64,000 nucleotides of DNA from an uncultured Clostridia bacterium (GTDB taxonomy: Bacteria > Bacillota > Clostridia > Oscillospirales > Acutalibacteraceae): assembly GCA_947625485.1 (NCBI GenBank), contig CANQOP010000005.1, positions 25,829 through 89,828 on the forward strand. Direction: 5' to 3'. Under the pieces are notes generated by a model, which worked only from the letters and a program-made list of their open reading frames with translations, was not told the origin of the DNA and did not search any database. Positions 42,285-49,913 of the stretch are shown piece by piece. Position numbers and translations under genes: made by a program. Within the stretch, counting starts at the first letter, position 1. Each line of letters starts with the position of its first letter.

Positions 42285-43793
42285 GTGAACACATTGGGCG
42301 AGAGACAGTATATAGCCATAGATTTAAAGTCGTTCTATGCTTCTGTGGAATGCGTAAATCGGGGGCTGGACCCTTTGACTGCAAATCTGGTTGTGGCTGA
42401 TAAGGAACGGACAGAGGGGACAATCTGCCTTGCGGTCTCGCCGTCGCTCAAATCCTACGGAATCCCGGGAAGGGCGAGAATGTTTGAGGTTGTGCGAAAG
42501 GTACGCGATGTGAACGCTGTGCGAAGAATTAATGCTCCGAGACATAAATTTGTCGGAAAATCGTATAACGCGACCGAGCTAGCCAAAAATCCTGCGCTTG
42601 AGCTTGATTATATTGTAGCTAAACCGCAGATGGCTCATTATATGAAGGTAAGCACGGAAATCTACAAAATTTACCTAAAGTATATAGCGCCTGAGGATAT
42701 TCACGTCTATTCAATTGACGAGGTTTTTATAGACGCGACGAACTATCTGAATACCTATAAAATTACCGCGCACGAGCTTGCGATGAATATGGTTCGTGAC
42801 GTGCTTAAAAGTACGGGAATAACCGCTACTGCGGGTATCGGGACTAACCTGTATCTCTGTAAGGTGGCTATGGATATAGTCGCGAAGCGTATGCCTGCCG
42901 ACAGAGACGGAGTGCGCGTGGCGGAGCTTGACGAGATGTCTTATCGGAGCGAGTTGTGGGAGCACAGACCTCTGACCGATTTCTGGCGAGTTGGGCGCGG
43001 ATACTCGCGCAAGCTTGAAAAATACGGTATGTATACTATGGGAGACATAGCGCTTTGCTCGCTTACGAATGAAAATCTACTGTATCAGCTTTTCGGAATA
43101 AACGCGGAACTGCTCATAGACCACGCGTGGGGCTGGGAACCCTGCAGGATCAGCGATATAAAATCATACACCCCGACCTCAAAATCGCTCAGTCAGGGAC
43201 AGGTGCTCGGTAAGCCTTATAATTATGAAAAAGCGAAGCTTATAATCCGCGAGATGACCGAGATACTGGTGCTTGATTTGGTCGATAAAGGACTTGCGAC
43301 CGACCAGGTTGTCCTTACAGTCGGCTACGATATTGAAAATCTCAAGAACGAGAAGCGCAAAAACCGCTATAGAGGCGAGATTACCGTTGACCGCTACGGC
43401 AGACGGGTGCCAAAGCAGGCGCACGGCTCCGAGAATATTGGTCGTTATACGTCGTCTACGAAGCTGATAACCGACGCTGTGCTGCGCCTTTTCGAGCGCA
43501 TTGTTGATAAGGATTTACTTGTGAGAAGAATGTACGTTGTGGCAAACCACACGGTTATGGAAAGCGCTGTTAAAAATAAGGCGGAACAGCTTGATTTGTT
43601 TGCGGACTTCGGTGTAATTTCCGAGGAGAAGGAGCGAGAGGACAGGGAACTCAGCCGCGAAAAGAATATTCAGAAGGCGATGATTTCTCTGAAAAAACGT
43701 TACGGAAAAAACGCTGTCCTAAAGGGAATGAATCTTAAGGAGGGAGCAACCGCGCGCGACCGCAACCGCCAGATAGGCGGTCACAGGGCGTAG
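42285..43793 (+). CDS. Y-family DNA polymerase (UvrX/ImpB-MucB-SamB type)
   Basis: The 502-aa translesion polymerase has the catalytic acidic residues in YIAIDLKSFYASVECV (about residue 9) and YSIDEVFID (about residue 145), helix-hairpin-helix elements in the thumb (WRVGRGYSRKLEKYGMYTMGD-like region) and a C-terminal little-finger part. It resembles Bacillus UvrX/YqjW rather than DinB. The start is GTG with GAAAGGG just upstream. The C-terminal tail is charged (ISEEKEREDRELSREKN). The next gene is the YolD-like partner, 14 bp downstream, the usual companion in Firmicutes. Confidence 0.92.
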   Translation: MNTLGERQYIAIDLKSFYASVECVNRGLDPLTANLVVADKERTEGTICLAVSPSLKSYGIPGRARMFEVVRKVRDVNAVRRINAPRHKFVGKSYNATELAKNPALELDYIVAKPQMAHYMKVSTEIYKIYLKYIAPEDIHVYSIDEVFIDATNYLNTYKITAHELAMNMVRDVLKSTGITATAGIGTNLYLCKVAMDIVAKRMPADRDGVRVAELDEMSYRSELWEHRPLTDFWRVGRGYSRKLEKYGMYTMGDIALCSLTNENLLYQLFGINAELLIDHAWGWEPCRISDIKSYTPTSKSLSQGQVLGKPYNYEKAKLIIREMTEILVLDLVDKGLATDQVVLTVGYDIENLKNEKRKNRYRGEITVDRYGRRVPKQAHGSENIGRYTSSTKLITDAVLRLFERIVDKDLLVRRMYVVANHTVMESAVKNKAEQLDLFADFGVISEEKEREDRELSREKNIQKAMISLKKRYGKNAVLKGMNLKEGATARDRNRQIGGHRA

Positions 43794-43807
43794 ATAGCAG
43801 GATACAA

Positions 43808-44233
43808 ATGCTTAAACAATATAAAGATATAATAGCTCTGCCGCACCACAGCTCGGATACGCGCGCCCATATGTCACTGCACGACCGCGCATCGCAGTTT
43901 GCTCCGTTTGCGGCTCTGAACGGATACGACGCGGCGATTGGAGAGACTGCCCGTCTCACGGATTCCAAACTCACGCTTAGCGAAGAACAGGAGAGTATTC
44001 TAAACGAGCGTATCCGTATCATAATGGAGCGCATAAAGGAAAAACCTGAGGTAAATGTAACTTACTTTGTTCACGACCAAAGAAAGTCGGGAGGAGCATA
44101 CGTAACTGCCGCTGTCTCCGTGCGCCGTGTGGACAGCTTCACCAGACAGCTTATCCTTACGGATGGCATAAAAATCCCGCTCGACGATATTTATTCCATA
44201 ACGGGTGAGCTTTTTGACGGATATTTAATATAA
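43808..44233 (+). CDS. YolD-like protein
   Basis: The 141-aa protein begins with a conserved box, SLHDRASQFAPFAALNGYDAAIGE, in two parts (residues 23-32 and 33-46), followed by a helix with many Glu/Arg and a strand-rich C-terminal half (YFVHDQRKSGGAYVTAAVSV, DGIKIPLDDIYSITG). This is the YolD family, routinely encoded beside UvrX/DinP-type polymerases and thought to help or regulate translesion synthesis. It is probably co-transcribed with the polymerase under the SOS-like sites. Confidence 0.85.
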   Translation: MLKQYKDIIALPHHSSDTRAHMSLHDRASQFAPFAALNGYDAAIGETARLTDSKLTLSEEQESILNERIRIIMERIKEKPEVNVTYFVHDQRKSGGAYVTAAVSVRRVDSFTRQLILTDGIKIPLDDIYSITGELFDGYLI

Positions 44234-44283
44234 TTATTTGAAATCATTAGTTTAATTGTATATAATGGAATCGGGTGATGAAA

Positions 44284-44859
44284 ATGACTACAGAAAAATT
44301 TCTACAATTAATGGACAGCGGCGAGGTGACAGTCGCAGGCTCTGAGCTTCATAGGCATATGACCTACCTCTCGAACGAGGCTATGAAAATCACAACAGAG
44401 CTTAACAATTCCTATCATACTCCCGATGAAATTATATCTCTGCTGGAGAAGCTGACAGGCAGAAAGATAGGAGAGGGCGCGTATATGTTTCCTCCTTTCT
44501 ATACGGATTGCGGAAAGAATCTTAAAATCGGCAGGAATGTGTTTATAAACGCGGGCTGTCAGTTTCAGGATCAGGGAGGAATCACAATCGGAGACGGCTC
44601 GCTTATCGGACCTAAGACAGTTATCGCGACTCTTAATCACGACCAAAATCCGTCAAAACGAGCAAATCTTTATCCTCTGCCCGTGAAAATCGGGAAAAAC
44701 GTGTGGATAGGTGCGAACGCTACGATTCTCCCCGGAGTTACAATCGGAGACGGAGCTATAGTCGGAGCGGGAGCTGTGGTAACAAAAGATGTTCCCGAAA
44801 ACACAGTTGTCGCGGGAGTACCCGCCAAGGTAATAAAACAAATCGAATTCGGGAAGTGA
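44284..44859 (+). CDS. Hexapeptide-repeat sugar O-acetyltransferase
   Basis: The 191-aa product has the maltose/galactoside acetyltransferase layout: N-terminal helices, then left-handed beta-helix hexapeptide repeats ([38 protein letters not shown] with the catalytic-type His, [46 protein letters not shown]). It uses acetyl-CoA to acetylate a small hydroxyl substrate, not identifiable here. The start is the ATG five bases after GGGTGA; GTG and ATG codons just upstream are too close to that site. Confidence 0.85.
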   Translation: MTTEKFLQLMDSGEVTVAGSELHRHMTYLSNEAMKITTELNNSYHTPDEIISLLEKLTGRKIGEGAYMFPPFYTDCGKNLKIGRNVFINAGCQFQDQGGITIGDGSLIGPKTVIATLNHDQNPSKRANLYPLPVKIGKNVWIGANATILPGVTIGDGAIVGAGAVVTKDVPENTVVAGVPAKVIKQIEFGK

Positions 44860-44987
44860 TTGTTATGAGAAAACTCATCAACAAATCGGCTTTATCACAA
44901 AATTCGATAAAAAAATACATTAGACAACTACAGCGTTAAGGCGTCGTTCGGGTAGTTTTAAAGTTTAAGAAAATCACACATTATTTC

Positions 44988-45016
44988 TTGACAAACCTAA
45001 TTTAATATTGTAATAT
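44988..45016 (+). promoter_or_regulatory. Promoter of the T-box / ileS unit
   Basis: TTGACA - 17 bp - TAATAT; transcription should begin near 45023, just ahead of the T-box stem I. Confidence 0.85.
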
Positions 45017-45040
45017 GTACTGTAGTAAAATTAATACCCC

Positions 45041-45280
45041 AAAGATGTTGACGGAGATAGTAATTCAGCCTTGAACGTCCAAGCGAGTTGCAGACAGTGC
45101 GAGTGCAATATTATTAGCGGCTGAACGAAAATCCCTCCCGAGTTTCGGTGCAGAACTATCGCAGATAAAGTAAGTGCCGACGCAGCCTCTGCGTTATAGG
45201 AGGCACATATGACAGTATGTTGAATCGGTGGTTAAACGAAGTGTACCCTCGTCCGAGTTCGGACGGGGGTTTCTTTTTTG
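45041..45280 (+). promoter_or_regulatory. T-box riboswitch (isoleucine-type)
   Basis: The leader shows the T-box plan: stem I opens with the GACGGAGATAGTAA segment (GA-rich, AGTA S-turn-like), a candidate specifier ATC (Ile codon) at 45158-45160 in the descending arm, the T-box element GGTGGTTAAACGAA (45228-45240, containing TGGT to pair with the tRNA ACCA end), and an intrinsic terminator with stem ACCCTCGTCCGA / TCGGACGGGGGT and T-tract (45245-45279). Uncharged tRNA-Ile would stabilise the antiterminator and switch on ileS. The T-box sequence departs from the common GGTGGTACCGCG form. Confidence 0.85.
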
Positions 45281-45295
45281 AAAGGTGGTAATTTT

Positions 45296-48200
45296 ATGTA
45301 TAATCGAGTTGAAACTAACCTGAATTTTGTTGAGCGCGAGAAGAAGGTCGAAAAATTCTGGCGTGACAACGATATTTTCGGTAAGTCTATCGAGAGCAGG
45401 GCGCAGGGCGAGTCGTATGTTTTCTATGACGGACCTCCTACCGCTAACGGAAAACCGCATATCGGTCACGTCCTCACGCGCGCAATCAAGGATATGATAC
45501 CGCGCTACCGCGCTATGAAGGGCTATATGGTACCCCGTAAGGCGGGCTGGGATACTCACGGCCTGCCAGTTGAGCTTGAAGTTGAGAAGCTTCTCGGCCT
45601 CGACGGCAAGGAGCAGATTGAGGAGTACGGTCTGGAGCCGTTTATTGATAAATGTAAGGAATCTGTATGGAAATATAAGGGAATGTGGGAGGATTTTTCG
45701 CAGTCCGTAGGCTTCTGGGCTGACATGGAGAATCCTTATGTAACCTATCACAACAATTTTATCGAGTCCGAGTGGTGGGCGCTCAAGGAGATTTTTAATA
45801 AAAACCTGCTTTACAAGGGCTTCAAAATCGTTCCCTACTGTCCGCGCTGCGGAACTCCGCTTTCCTCACACGAGGTTGCTCAGGGTTATAAGACCGTAAA
45901 GGAACGCTCCGCAATTGTCCGATTTAAGATTAAAGGCGCCGACGAATATTTTCTGGCGTGGACGACGACTCCGTGGACGCTCCCGTCCAATGTCGCCCTA
46001 TGCGTAAACCCGGGCGAGACCTATTGCAAGGTAAAAGCCGCCGACGGTTATACCTATATAATGGCGCAGGCTCTTCTCGATACGGTTCTCGGCAAATTAG
46101 CCGAAGACGATAAACCTGCCTATGAGGTGTTGGAAACCTACTCAGGTACGGACCTCGAGGGTATGGAGTACGAGCCGCTGTTCGCCTGCGCGGGAGAAGC
46201 CGCCGCAAAGCAGAAGAAAAAGGCTCATTTTGTGACCTGCGACAACTACGTTACGATGTCCGACGGTACGGGTATAGTTCATATCGCGCCTGCGTTCGGT
46301 GAGGACGATAACCGCATCGGCAGAAACTACGACCTTCCGTTCGTTCAGTTTGTTGACGGAAAGGGTAATATGACCGCTGAAACGCCGTATGAGGGCATTT
46401 TCGTAAAGGATGCCGACCCCAAGGTTCTCGTTGACCTTGATAAAGAGGGCAAGCTCTTCGACGCTCCGAAGTTCGAGCACGACTATCCTCACTGCTGGCG
46501 TTGCAGCTCGCCGCTGATTTACTACGCGCGCGAGTCGTGGTTCATTAAAATGACCGCCGTTAAGGATAATCTTATAAAAAATAACGATACGGTAAACTGG
46601 ATTCCCGAGAGTATCGGCAAGGGACGTTTCGGCGACTGGCTGAAGAACGTCCAGGACTGGGGAATATCGCGTAACCGCTACTGGGGCACGCCGCTCAATA
46701 TCTGGCAGTGCGACTGCGGTCATATCCACTCGGTAGGCTCAATTGAAGAGCTAAAGTCGCTTTCCGATAATTGCCCCGACGATATTGAGCTACACCGTCC
46801 GTATATCGACGCCGTAACCATTAAGTGTTCCGAGTGCGGGGGAGAGATGCACCGCGTTCCCGAGGTTATCGACTGCTGGTTCGACTCAGGCTCAATGCCG
46901 TTCGCTCAGCACCACTATCCTTTTGAGAATAAGGAGCTGTTCGAGAGCCAGTTCCCTGCGGACTTTATCTCCGAGGCGGTTGACCAGACCCGCGGCTGGT
47001 TCTACTCGCTTATGGCGATTTCGACCCTTTTGTTCGATAAAGCTCCGTTTAAGAACGTAATCGTCCTCGGACTTGTCCAGGACGAAAACGGACAGAAAAT
47101 GTCCAAGTCAAAGGGAAACGCCGTTGACCCGTTCGACGCCCTTAAACGCCTCGGCGCCGACGCGATACGCTGGTATTTTTACACTAACTCCCAGCCGTGG
47201 CTTCCGAACAAGTTCCACGATAAAATGGTTATAGAGGGACAGCGCAAGTTTATGGGTACGCTCTGGAATACCTACGCTTTCTACGTCCTCTACGCCGATA
47301 TAGATAAGTTCGACCCCACAAAATACACTCTCGACTACAGCAAGCTTTCCGTAATGGATAAGTGGCTGCTGTCGAAAATGAATACAATGATAAAGTCAGC
47401 CGACGAGAACCTCTCAAATTACCGTATTCCCGAAGCGGCAAAGGCTATGCAGAGCTTTGTCGACGACCTCTCCAACTGGTATGTGCGCCGAAACCGCGAG
47501 CGCTACTGGGCGACCGAGATGACTCAGGATAAGATTAACGCCTATATGACCCTCTATACCGCTCTCCTGAATCTCTGTAAGTGCTCTGCTCCTATGGTAC
47601 CTTTTATAACCGAGGAAATTTACCAGAATATCGTCCGCAGTGTTGATAAGACCGCTCCCGAGAGTATCCACCTCTGCGATTATCCCGAAGCAGACGAATC
47701 CGCAATTGATACAAAGTTAGAGCAGGATATGGACGAGGTACTCGAAATCGTAGTTCTCGGGCGTTCCGCACGAAACGGCGCGAACAGAAAGAACCGCCAG
47801 CCGCTTAGCATTATGTACGTAAACGCCGAGAATACCCTCGACGACTACTATCTTGATATAATCCGCGATGAGCTGAATCTCAAGTCTGTCGAGTTCACCT
47901 CCGATGTGAGCGGTTTTGTGACATATAAGTTCAAGCCTCAGATGCGTACCCTCGGACCAAAGTACGGAAAGCTCCTGGGCGAGATTCGCACAGCGCTTTC
48001 GGAGCTTGACGGTACAGCCGCTATGAACGAGCTTAATAAAACAGGCTTCCTCACGCTTAACCTTTCCACGGGCGAAATCGCTCTTGAGCGCGACGACCTC
48101 CTTATCGAGACTGAACAGCTTGAGAATTTCTATACAATTACCGAGAACGGCGTGACGGTCGCCCTCGATACAAAGCTCACCCCTGAGTTAGAGGAAGAGG

Positions 48201-48442
48201 GACTTGTCCGCGAGCTCGTAAGCAAGATTCAGACAATGCGCAAGAACAGCGGTTTTGAGGTTATGGACCACATCTCCGTCACCCTTTCGGGTAATGACAG
48301 GCTCGCTAAGCTTGTGAAGAAAAACGAGCAGAGGGTCGCCTCCGATGTACTTGCTGACGAAATCTTAACAGCCGATTCAGCCGACGGAAACGAGTGGAAA
48401 CTCAACGGCGAAACGGTCACTATTAAAATAGAAAAAGTATAA
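45296..48442 (+). CDS. ileS: Isoleucyl-tRNA synthetase (type 2, eukaryote-like)
   Basis: The 1048-aa class I synthetase has the HIGH motif in GKPHIGHVLTRAIKD (55-58), KMSKS at 601-605 (NGQKMSKSKGNAVDP), zinc-type cysteine pairs (CPRCGTPLSS, CWRCSSPL, CSECGGEM) and an editing domain between them (WTTTPWTLPSN). The length and the 'GPPTANGKPHIGH' form belong to IleS2, the eukaryote-like type associated with natural mupirocin resistance, rather than to the ~930-aa IleS1 (family knowledge). The start follows AAAGGTGGT. It is controlled by the upstream T-box. Confidence 0.96.
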   Translation: MYNRVETNLNFVEREKKVEKFWRDNDIFGKSIESRAQGESYVFYDGPPTANGKPHIGHVLTRAIKDMIPRYRAMKGYMVPRKAGWDTHGLPVELEVEKLLGLDGKEQIEEYGLEPFIDKCKESVWKYKGMWEDFSQSVGFWADMENPYVTYHNNFIESEWWALKEIFNKNLLYKGFKIVPYCPRCGTPLSSHEVAQGYKTVKERSAIVRFKIKGADEYFLAWTTTPWTLPSNVALCVNPGETYCKVKAADGYTYIMAQALLDTVLGKLAEDDKPAYEVLETYSGTDLEGMEYEPLFACAGEAAAKQKKKAHFVTCDNYVTMSDGTGIVHIAPAFGEDDNRIGRNYDLPFVQFVDGKGNMTAETPYEGIFVKDADPKVLVDLDKEGKLFDAPKFEHDYPHCWRCSSPLIYYARESWFIKMTAVKDNLIKNNDTVNWIPESIGKGRFGDWLKNVQDWGISRNRYWGTPLNIWQCDCGHIHSVGSIEELKSLSDNCPDDIELHRPYIDAVTIKCSECGGEMHRVPEVIDCWFDSGSMPFAQHHYPFENKELFESQFPADFISEAVDQTRGWFYSLMAISTLLFDKAPFKNVIVLGLVQDENGQKMSKSKGNAVDPFDALKRLGADAIRWYFYTNSQPWLPNKFHDKMVIEGQRKFMGTLWNTYAFYVLYADIDKFDPTKYTLDYSKLSVMDKWLLSKMNTMIKSADENLSNYRIPEAAKAMQSFVDDLSNWYVRRNRERYWATEMTQDKINAYMTLYTALLNLCKCSAPMVPFITEEIYQNIVRSVDKTAPESIHLCDYPEADESAIDTKLEQDMDEVLEIVVLGRSARNGANRKNRQPLSIMYVNAENTLDDYYLDIIRDELNLKSVEFTSDVSGFVTYKFKPQMRTLGPKYGKLLGEIRTALSELDGTAAMNELNKTGFLTLNLSTGEIALERDDLLIETEQLENFYTITENGVTVALDTKLTPELEEEGLVRELVSKIQTMRKNSGFEVMDHISVTLSGNDRLAKLVKKNEQRVASDVLADEILTADSADGNEWKLNGETVTIKIEKV

Positions 48443-48445
48443 ATA

Positions 48446-48483
48446 AAATGCAGACATAACCGCCGGGTTGTGTCTGCATTTGT
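48446..48483. terminator. Bidirectional terminator between ileS and doc
   Basis: An 11-bp stem AAATGCAGACA / TGTCTGCATTT with an inner GC-rich extension, T-rich in both directions, separates the convergent genes. Confidence 0.8.
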
Positions 48484-48861
48484 TTAAATTTGATGATTTA
48501 AAATCCAATCGGTTAATTCTTTTAATTCCGATTTTCCGCCGGCAATTTTCAGGATAATTGAATAGAGTTCTTCCTGAGTATATGACATCTCAATACCGTT
48601 TAACTCAAGCATAATGAGCATTGAGTGAGTACCTGTCCTTTTGTTTCCGTCCGTAAAAGGGTGATTTTTTATTATCCCATATCCAAGCCGAGCAGCCTTT
48701 TGCTGAACGGTAGGAAAAAGCTCTATGTTGTCGAAACGCTGAAAAGGAGCGTTTACAGCAGAATCCAGTAACCCTTCGTCGCGTACTCCCTGCGAGCCTC
48801 CTGTTTCAGTAATGAGATGCTCGTGAAGCTTTACAATTTGATTTTTATTTAAAACAATCAT
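48484..48861 (-). CDS. doc: Doc-type (Fic fold) toxin of a type II toxin-antitoxin pair
   Basis: The 125-aa protein has the Doc active-site motif NHPFTDGNKRTG (H67, F69, D71, N73, K74, R75), matching the H-x-F-x-D-[AG]-N-K-R pattern of P1 Doc, which phosphorylates elongation factor Tu and stops translation. The N-terminal IVKLHEHLITETGG and the RDEGLLDSAV segment are also family-typical. The ATG overlaps the antitoxin stop by four bases (ATGA). Confidence 0.92.
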   Translation of the reverse strand: MIVLNKNQIVKLHEHLITETGGSQGVRDEGLLDSAVNAPFQRFDNIELFPTVQQKAARLGYGIIKNHPFTDGNKRTGTHSMLIMLELNGIEMSYTQEELYSIILKIAGGKSELKELTDWILNHQI

Positions 48862-49100
48862 TTGGCGAGAACCTCGTAAGCCCTTCTGTTTTTAGCAATC
48901 AGTCTTTTTGAGATAGCCATAACGTCTTCGTCTGCTGCTGACTGTTCCCCCTCCGCCTGGCTGAATTCAATTATAAGATAGCGCGGAACATTGTTTTTCA
49001 GAATTACTGCCGAGCCGTTTTCGTCTACAAGACGCGCTACCTTTGAGAAATTCTGATTTGCTTCGGTAATGGAAACGAGTGATTTTGTATTAACATTCAT
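48858..49100 (-). CDS. phd: Phd/YefM-type antitoxin
   Basis: The 80-aa protein starts MNVNTKSLVSITEANQNFSKV, the DNA-binding fold of Phd/YefM antitoxins, followed by SAVILKNNVPRYLIIEF and a flexible, charged C-terminal helix that would block the toxin. These proteins also repress their own promoter, which here contains a perfect palindrome. The start follows GGAGGTC; its stop overlaps the doc start. Confidence 0.9.
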   Translation of the reverse strand: MNVNTKSLVSITEANQNFSKVARLVDENGSAVILKNNVPRYLIIEFSQAEGEQSAADEDVMAISKRLIAKNRRAYEVLAK

Positions 49101-49131
49101 ATAATGACCTCCGTTTGTATATTGTGCTGAA

Positions 49132-49149
49132 TAGGATAAATTTATCCTA
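49132..49149. promoter_or_regulatory. Perfect 18-bp palindromic operator of phd-doc
   Basis: TAGGATAAATTTATCCTA lies between the -10 box and the phd start codon, as expected for an autoregulated toxin-antitoxin promoter. Confidence 0.75.
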
Positions 49150-49154
49150 AAATT

Positions 49155-49183
49155 AGTATATACAATAATTCGGGGAAAGTCAA
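49155..49183 (-). promoter_or_regulatory. Promoter of phd-doc
   Basis: On the minus strand TTGACT - 17 bp - TATACT, directly upstream of the palindromic operator. Confidence 0.88.
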
Positions 49184-49392
49184 CTGCATTTAAAATTAAT
49201 TGCTCATTGGCAAAGTGCTCTGTATTTTCTACGAAAGAATAATCGCAATATTAAAAAATCCCGAAATTCCGTACTGAATTTCGAGATTTTCTTATTTGGA
49301 AAAAAGCTTTGTTAGTTTTTAACAAACTGAGACCTTGCAAATTGTCAAATTAACTAAATTTCTATAAAAGTATAAAAAAATATTCAAAATGC

Positions 49393-49422
49393 TTGAAATT
49401 TTTAGGCAATTTATAGTATAAT
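49393..49422 (+). promoter_or_regulatory. Promoter of the 1608-aa secreted protein
   Basis: TTGAAA - 18 bp - TATAAT. Its distance from the start codon at 49914 implies a 5' leader of about 485 nt. Confidence 0.6.
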
Positions 49423-49913
49423 GCTAATGTAAATAAATGTGGGCTTGTGTGCGAAATCTTTCGTGCCGACGGATTTTAATCGTCTCGGCGGTGACGCGGG
49501 CAGTTCGTGATGTCGCGTAAAATTCATAAAACCGACCGAAAATTTGGAAGTATTAGGCTTACTTATTCCTTTAAAATCCGCTCTCCCGAAATAATTTTAA
49601 TCGCAAATTAATAATTACGAATTGCAACTGCAGAATATTTCCTCTAAGAAAAAATTGCGCATTGAGAATGGCGAATTGTAATATGTTGCGAATTGAAATA
49701 CGGTCAGTCGGGAAAAAGCACATCTTATTTCACATAGCTTGCTCATTACTCATTACGCAACGCTAATTTCAAACGCAGAACATTTCCTCTAAGGAAAAGG
49801 TTTGCTCAATGTGCAACGCAAACCATACGCGCAGAACATTTCCTCCAAGGAAAAATAATTGCGCATTGCGAATTGAAAAAAGGTTGCGAATTGAAAAATT
49901 CGGAGGTAAAAGT
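49423..49913 (+). other. Long structured 5' leader of the secreted protein gene
   Basis: No protein gene is supported here. The first 150 nt are GC-rich and can form hairpins: GCCGA with TCGGC around 49473-49497, and CGCG with CGCG around 49496-49519. The rest is AT-rich and holds repeat copies (next entry). It does not match any riboswitch consensus I know. A frame starting at 49809 is in frame with the secreted protein but lies before its ribosome binding site. Confidence 0.45.
49629..49877 (+). repeat. Three dispersed copies of a ~45-bp repeat
   Basis: Copies begin near 49630, 49776 and 49831, each with CAGAA(T/C)ATTTCCTC(T/C)AAG(G)AAAA followed in copies one and three by ATTGCGCATTG. TTTCCTC-AAGGAAA is self-complementary and would form a small hairpin. 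Additional short GCGAATTG motifs are scattered between the copies (49671, 49688, 49868, 49886). Confidence 0.65.

Noticed and set aside
44865..44939. A 24-codon frame beginning MRKLINKSALSQNS directly after the acetyltransferase gene
   Set aside because: Only a weak ribosome binding site, no family match, and too short to judge. Kept out of the features although it could be a remnant of a small peptide gene.
49809..49913. Upstream in-frame extension of the 1608-aa protein (starting MCNANHTRRT)
   Set aside because: It precedes the CGGAGGT ribosome binding site and would hide the clear signal peptide; it consists of the dispersed intergenic repeat.
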